Positions 59,724 to 64,000 of a DNA stretch of 64,000 bases are shown here, in pieces. The translations under genes were made by a program, and so were the position numbers. Numbering within the stretch: the first letter of the stretch is position 1; each line of letters begins with the position of its first letter. The stretch is from Holophagales bacterium. Lineage in GTDB: Bacteria; Acidobacteriota; Thermoanaerobaculia; Multivoradales; Multivoraceae. The notes beneath the pieces were generated by a model that searched no databases, was not told the DNA's origin, and saw only the letters and a list, made by a program, of their open reading frames with translations. Location of the stretch: assembly GCA_009837885.1 (NCBI GenBank), contig VXSP01000013.1, positions 1 to 64,000 on the forward strand, given 5' to 3'.

Positions 59724-62444
59724 ATGCCATCCGAGCTGCCGGACACGATCCGGCCACTGCTTCAGCCAACCGAGCGCTTGACCTCACTCAGGCTCTGGCG
59801 GGCCCTAACGGGGGATGACCGCGCAAGAGCTGCAAGCGTGGCTCTCGCGTCGGACGAGACCGCCCATCGCGCGGCCCTGATCCGAGCCGTTTCCAGCGCA
59901 AAGAACTTCCGGCCCAAGACGGTCGAGAGGTGGCCCGACCAGAAGATCGCCAACGAGGTGCGTGCACCCATGCTCGCCGACGCCGCGCTGGCAAACCGCC
60001 TGCTCGAGGCCTTCGGCGAGGGCGGCTACCCGGAAGTGCATGCCGAGTTCGAGGAGCGAATCGCCCGGAACGAGGACGGTGAGGTTTCCGACGAAGCAGC
60101 GCGAGAAACAGCTACCCACCTGGTCGACCGGTTTGGTGAGAGGGATGCGATCGTCTTTCTCTTGACCACCAGCCTCGCCGACCGTCCGCTGGCACGGGCC
60201 CTGCGCGGCTGGTTCGCCGACTTCGAGGTCGAAGCTGACCAAGAGCCGTCCACGACCGAAGAAGCGCCCGAAAAAGACGACGCCGAAGACGACACGTCTG
60301 AAACTGGCCAGGAGCCCGATCGCCAAGAGGAGTTCACGACCCTCGACCGTCTCCTGATCCTGGCGGCCGTGGATGCAAGGCAGGACGTTCTGGGAGCCGA
60401 GCGTGAAGATGCAATCGACGACGCAGTCGGCGAGTTGCTTCAACTCAGCGGGCGCCGTCATCGGTCCTACTTCCACGTGGGCTTTAGGGATGCCCTGTTC
60501 AACCGTCCCTTGGGTGAGGAGATCCCAGCCGAGAACGAGGCTCGACTTCGCTGGTACTGGAACGGTGCGATTCAGGGGCTCGCTCGAACCAAGTCCTGGG
60601 AGCGAATCGTCAGCGTCTACAACGACAAGGCCCCGGTAAAGGAGCTGGGAAACGGCGAAGACGCGCCCTCCCGTCAGGCCGCACGCCACATAGTGACCGC
60701 CCTAGAGCAGCAGGGACGATGGTTCGAGATCCCCGACTTCTTGCAGCCGCGGGGCGTGACCCCGGATTTGTTCTCTTCAATCCTGAGCACGGCCGCGCAA
60801 CTACTGAGAGACGACGTTCGTGCCTCGCGGGTTCAGCCGTTGCTGGACATCCTCGATCAGGCACGGCCTCGCCTTCAGCGAGCTAGGGGAAGGCCCAGGA
60901 ACTTCCATCTGTTCATCGCGGCTGATCGGTGCGTGGCTCGCTGCCTGCAGCAGCTTGGCGAGTTCGACGCTGCGCGTCGCCGGCTGCGGGATGCTGTTCG
61001 TTCTGCGGACAGTCGTCCCGGCCTCACGGCAGCCCTGGAGACGGATCTCGGCCTAGTAGAGGGTGCGTTTCGCTCCCTAGCAGACGTTCAACTGCCACAC
61101 GATTCAGGCGATCTGGACTCTTTCGCCAGCCGACTGCGAGGCACCAAGCGGCGCTTCGAGCCAGCGCGCGGAAGCGGGGTTCACGGCCCCGCCCGCTACT
61201 GTCTTGGGGTCCTCGAGTTGATTGCCGGCGACTATGAGGCCGCCGACCGTCACTTCGGGAGAGCCAGAGGACTTCTCCAACGGAACCCTGCCCGATTCTC
61301 GCCCGACGCGTATCCTCCCGAGTTCCTCGCCCGCATTGGTCTCTACGAGGGAATCGCCAAGCTTCTGGCGGCGCCAACGGACGACCGGCTGGTGCACGCT
61401 GCGGACCTGCTCACGGACAGCCTGAAGGAAGGCGGTCGAGTTCCGCGGTACTTTGTCGAGAAGGTGTGTGAACACCTCAGTCTCGCGCCTAGCGGGAGCA
61501 GCGAGCCGGTCCTGCTCGCCCTTCTGGAAGAGGCTGACGATCACCTTCTCGACACGTTGGTTGGGGGGACCAGGGAACCTGCACTCCTGAAACCGCTGGC
61601 GAAGAAGTTCTTGGCGCGGGCCAAGAGACCTGCTCGGGGCAGAGAAGAAGAGGCTGCCGATTACCGGGCCGCACTCGAATGCCACCTTGCGGCCGGTCAG
61701 GAAGGAAGTGCCGAAGCCGCGCTCGACCGCCTTGAGGAACTCGCTTTGGAAGGCACTGGCGCAAACGAGTTTCTCGCGCTACTCACGACGGAAGACTGCG
61801 GACGGCTACCTTGGCTACCCGAAGAGGCCGCAGTGGCCGTCGCACACGTCCTGGCGAGCCGGGGGAACTACGAAGAGGCCGCGTCAGGGCTAAGGGATCG
61901 CTTCCATCGTTACGCAACGGGGGCCGAGAGTGGTGACCGTGAAGCCCTCGACTCGGCTGCGGGGATCATTGGGCGGATCCGTGGCTACGGCTTGCCAGAG
62001 AAGTGGTGGGCCGACTTGGAGCGTCGGTACAAAGCCATCCGAGCCGAACAGCAACCGTCGGCACCCGACCGCCCGGCGGGGCCAAGGGCAGGCAGGCCCG
62101 TCACTGTCCTTGTCGTCGGAGGGAACGAGATTCAGTCCCGGGATGCCGAACGAGTAAGGCAGAAGGTGTGGCAAGCCGACCCAGGCATCAACGTGGACTT
62201 CGTCCATTCCGGATGGACATCGAACTGGAGCAAGCACCTGGAGGACGTCAAGCACAAGCTGGACAACGGGTGCCATGCCTTGGTCCTGCTCAGGTTCATG
62301 AGAACCCAACTGGGAAGGAAGGTGCGCGCCGAGTGCGGCCGACGCGATGTTCAGTGGCGTTTCTGCTGGAGTGGCGGCCAAAGCGGCATCATCGAGGCTG
62401 TTCATCGCGCCGCGGACGCCGGCAGGCAGGCAGCCCACAGTTGA
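59724..62444 (+). CDS. 906-aa protein of unknown family; mostly helical/TPR-like body, C-terminal DUF2325-like domain
   Basis: Continuous 906-aa ORF with acidic linker (EPSTTEEAPEKDDAEDDTSETGQEPDRQEE); C-terminus VTVLVVGGNEIQSRDAERVRQKV...VDFVHSGWTSNWSKHLEDVKHKLDNGCHALVLLRFMRTQLGRKVRAECGRRDVQWRFCWSGGQSGIIEAV. Confidence 0.82.
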   Translation: MPSELPDTIRPLLQPTERLTSLRLWRALTGDDRARAASVALASDETAHRAALIRAVSSAKNFRPKTVERWPDQKIANEVRAPMLADAALANRLLEAFGEGGYPEVHAEFEERIARNEDGEVSDEAARETATHLVDRFGERDAIVFLLTTSLADRPLARALRGWFADFEVEADQEPSTTEEAPEKDDAEDDTSETGQEPDRQEEFTTLDRLLILAAVDARQDVLGAEREDAIDDAVGELLQLSGRRHRSYFHVGFRDALFNRPLGEEIPAENEARLRWYWNGAIQGLARTKSWERIVSVYNDKAPVKELGNGEDAPSRQAARHIVTALEQQGRWFEIPDFLQPRGVTPDLFSSILSTAAQLLRDDVRASRVQPLLDILDQARPRLQRARGRPRNFHLFIAADRCVARCLQQLGEFDAARRRLRDAVRSADSRPGLTAALETDLGLVEGAFRSLADVQLPHDSGDLDSFASRLRGTKRRFEPARGSGVHGPARYCLGVLELIAGDYEAADRHFGRARGLLQRNPARFSPDAYPPEFLARIGLYEGIAKLLAAPTDDRLVHAADLLTDSLKEGGRVPRYFVEKVCEHLSLAPSGSSEPVLLALLEEADDHLLDTLVGGTREPALLKPLAKKFLARAKRPARGREEEAADYRAALECHLAAGQEGSAEAALDRLEELALEGTGANEFLALLTTEDCGRLPWLPEEAAVAVAHVLASRGNYEEAASGLRDRFHRYATGAESGDREALDSAAGIIGRIRGYGLPEKWWADLERRYKAIRAEQQPSAPDRPAGPRAGRPVTVLVVGGNEIQSRDAERVRQKVWQADPGINVDFVHSGWTSNWSKHLEDVKHKLDNGCHALVLLRFMRTQLGRKVRAECGRRDVQWRFCWSGGQSGIIEAVHRAADAGRQAAHS

Positions 62445-62648
62445 CCCGCGGCTGCCCGCCTCAGGCCGGTCCCAAGCCATCCCTCTGGACCCGGCAATAA
62501 GTCGTGAGTCACTCCAGCCCAGCCAGTTGCCAGGTCCGCGAGAGCGCGCCTGTGCCGGCCGAAGGCTCGTGCCCGCGGGATTGGGCAGTTAGACCTCGCC
62601 CTCACGCCGATCAGGACTGGCCAAGCCGTCGGAGGAGCCGTGGATCAC

Positions 62649-63329
62649 CTATCTTCTTCTAGCAAAGAAAGCGAGGAACGCCGGGAAACAGAGGGCTCCA
62701 AGGACAACCATCACAAACGTACCGAGGGTCAAGAACTCAAAGCCATCGCGGGCCTTTCTGCCTATCCAACTATCGAACGCATCCACCTTCGGGGAGGAGC
62801 GGTACTGCCTTGAGCGGACATACTCGTTCAGTCGTTCTGTACGCCATGCATACGCCGCAGCGTCATGTGCTTTGAGCGCTTCTTTGGCACTGACAGGTGG
62901 GAAGTACTGAAGCTGGTTGTTTCGGGTCGACCGTAGTCCTCGTTCAGTGGTCTCTTGGGCCGCAAGGCTCAGCCGATAGGCACGGTCGTTCTCGCGAAGC
63001 TCATGCGCAAGTCGTGCCGCCTCAAGTGCTTTCGCCGCAGCTTGACTAGCGCTACGCCATGCGTCCTCACGATCTTTCGTTGTAGTTCCGACATCTAGAC
63101 GCACTGCCTCATATCTCTCAAGAACCAACGACGCCAGTCGATGCTGGTTGGCGGCTCTTGCACAGCTATGTTCGTAGTCGGCACAGGCTGCGGTGAACAA
63201 TAGAGTCGCGAGGATCGCCACACCGACCCTACAGAGATCGGCTCCGGGAACGGAGGTGGGCCCGCCTGCGTCGGAGTTCCCTCCCCGACGACTTGTCTCG
63301 CGAGCGGAGTGCCGCGCGTTCCCCGTCAT
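62649..63329 (-). CDS. Hypothetical membrane protein
   Basis: N-terminal hydrophobic segment VGVAILATLLFTAAC and C-terminal TM FVMVVLGALCFPAFLAFFARRR; helical middle. Confidence 0.65.
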   Translation of the reverse strand: MTGNARHSARETSRRGGNSDAGGPTSVPGADLCRVGVAILATLLFTAACADYEHSCARAANQHRLASLVLERYEAVRLDVGTTTKDREDAWRSASQAAAKALEAARLAHELRENDRAYRLSLAAQETTERGLRSTRNNQLQYFPPVSAKEALKAHDAAAYAWRTERLNEYVRSRQYRSSPKVDAFDSWIGRKARDGFEFLTLGTFVMVVLGALCFPAFLAFFARRR

Positions 63330-63450
63330 GGCCGTTACCCTACTCTCGACCTCGGGCAGCCGGTCGGTCTAGTTGCGCGACCCTCCGCAACTCCGACCAG
63401 CGGGGCGTCGACCTCGGAGTCGCCAACGTCCGTGTCGCGGTCGAGCCTAG

Positions 63451-63669
63451 TCAGTCATCGCCCTTCCCGCGCGCAGCCTGTCGTGCTTCGGGCCGCTCTA
63501 CACTTGAACACCCAGTGACGACCTCCCGCGCTACCTCCTCTAGAGTGTGAACTCGCCCGGCGTCGAGGTCCTCATACCCCTCGCCCAGAAGGCGTTTGCC
63601 TTCCTCGCTGAGGCTCTCATCGTCCTCGGGCGCTTCCATCAGATGTTTGGAGAACGCTCGCGCAGTCAT
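63451..63669 (-). CDS. Small antitoxin-like protein
   Basis: APEDDESLSEEGKRLLGEGYEDLDAGRVHTLEEVAREV resembles C-terminal regions of small antitoxin proteins. Confidence 0.45.
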   Translation of the reverse strand: MTARAFSKHLMEAPEDDESLSEEGKRLLGEGYEDLDAGRVHTLEEVAREVVTGCSSVERPEARQAARGKGDD

Positions 63670-63794
63670 CGCCTCGCCTCCCGAAGTACGCCCGCCTGCA
63701 CCATGGTCAGCAACGCTGAGAGGTGCGTCTTGCCTTCGCCGATCTTCACGTAGCGAGTCAACTTCTCAGTTGGCAGCGACGAACCAGACTCCGC

Positions 63795-63998
63795 CTACGA
63801 AGCTTCGTCGTCTTCGTACAACGCCGGATCCGGGTCGACCTCCACCATCTTGCCGTTCTCCACGACGAGGACGCCCGTGCCGTGCCGATGAGCATCCCGG
63901 TGCGCGCGACGGACGGCCCGCTCCATCGCCGCGGGTACCGCCTGCATGTCGGGATCGTCGAGCTTCAACACGGGAAGCCGTTCTTTCGCCGCGCTCAC
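63795..63998 (-). CDS. Small hypothetical protein (may extend past the right edge)
   Basis: MSAAKERLPVLKLDDPDMQAVPAAMERAVRRAHRDAHRHGTGVLVVENGKMVEVDPDPALYEDDEAS. Confidence 0.45.
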   Translation of the reverse strand: MSAAKERLPVLKLDDPDMQAVPAAMERAVRRAHRDAHRHGTGVLVVENGKMVEVDPDPALYEDDEAS

Positions 63999-64000
63999 TG

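Overview
High-GC bacterial chromosomal window, densely packed with genes on both strands. An Acidobacteriota-like origin is only a guess, from the Oar-type TonB receptor and the gene mix. Most of it is ordinary metabolism: UppP, FKBP isomerase, a two-component system, MetY and homocysteine methyltransferase, SDRs, peptidases, class III aminotransferase, thiolase with an HMG-CoA-synthase-like partner, a CoxG/S/L/M-type molybdenum hydroxylase cluster, acyl-CoA dehydrogenase, pyruvate kinase and GAPDH, GlcF, malate synthase, a tricorn-like protease, a PQQ-like propeller protein and a GT2. No rRNA, tRNA or CRISPR array was recognised. Most notable observations: (1) a UGSC-family selenoprotein gene that standard calling splits at an in-frame TGA (36539-36541), with a SECIS-like hairpin directly after the TGA; (2) a divergently oriented thioredoxin-like CPTC fusion protein beside it; (3) a GAPDH paralogue with catalytic Cys->Phe and His->Arg, overlapping the start of the intact gap gene; (4) two inverted ~172 bp MITE-like elements with long terminal inverted repeats flanking a TPR gene; (5) eight copies of a REP-like intergenic palindromic repeat; (6) an accessory-looking right end (59-64 kb) with a 906-aa protein of unknown family carrying a DUF2325-like C-terminus, a DUF2442/DUF4160 pair and antitoxin-like fragments. 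All family assignments come from reading translations and motifs; no database search was run.
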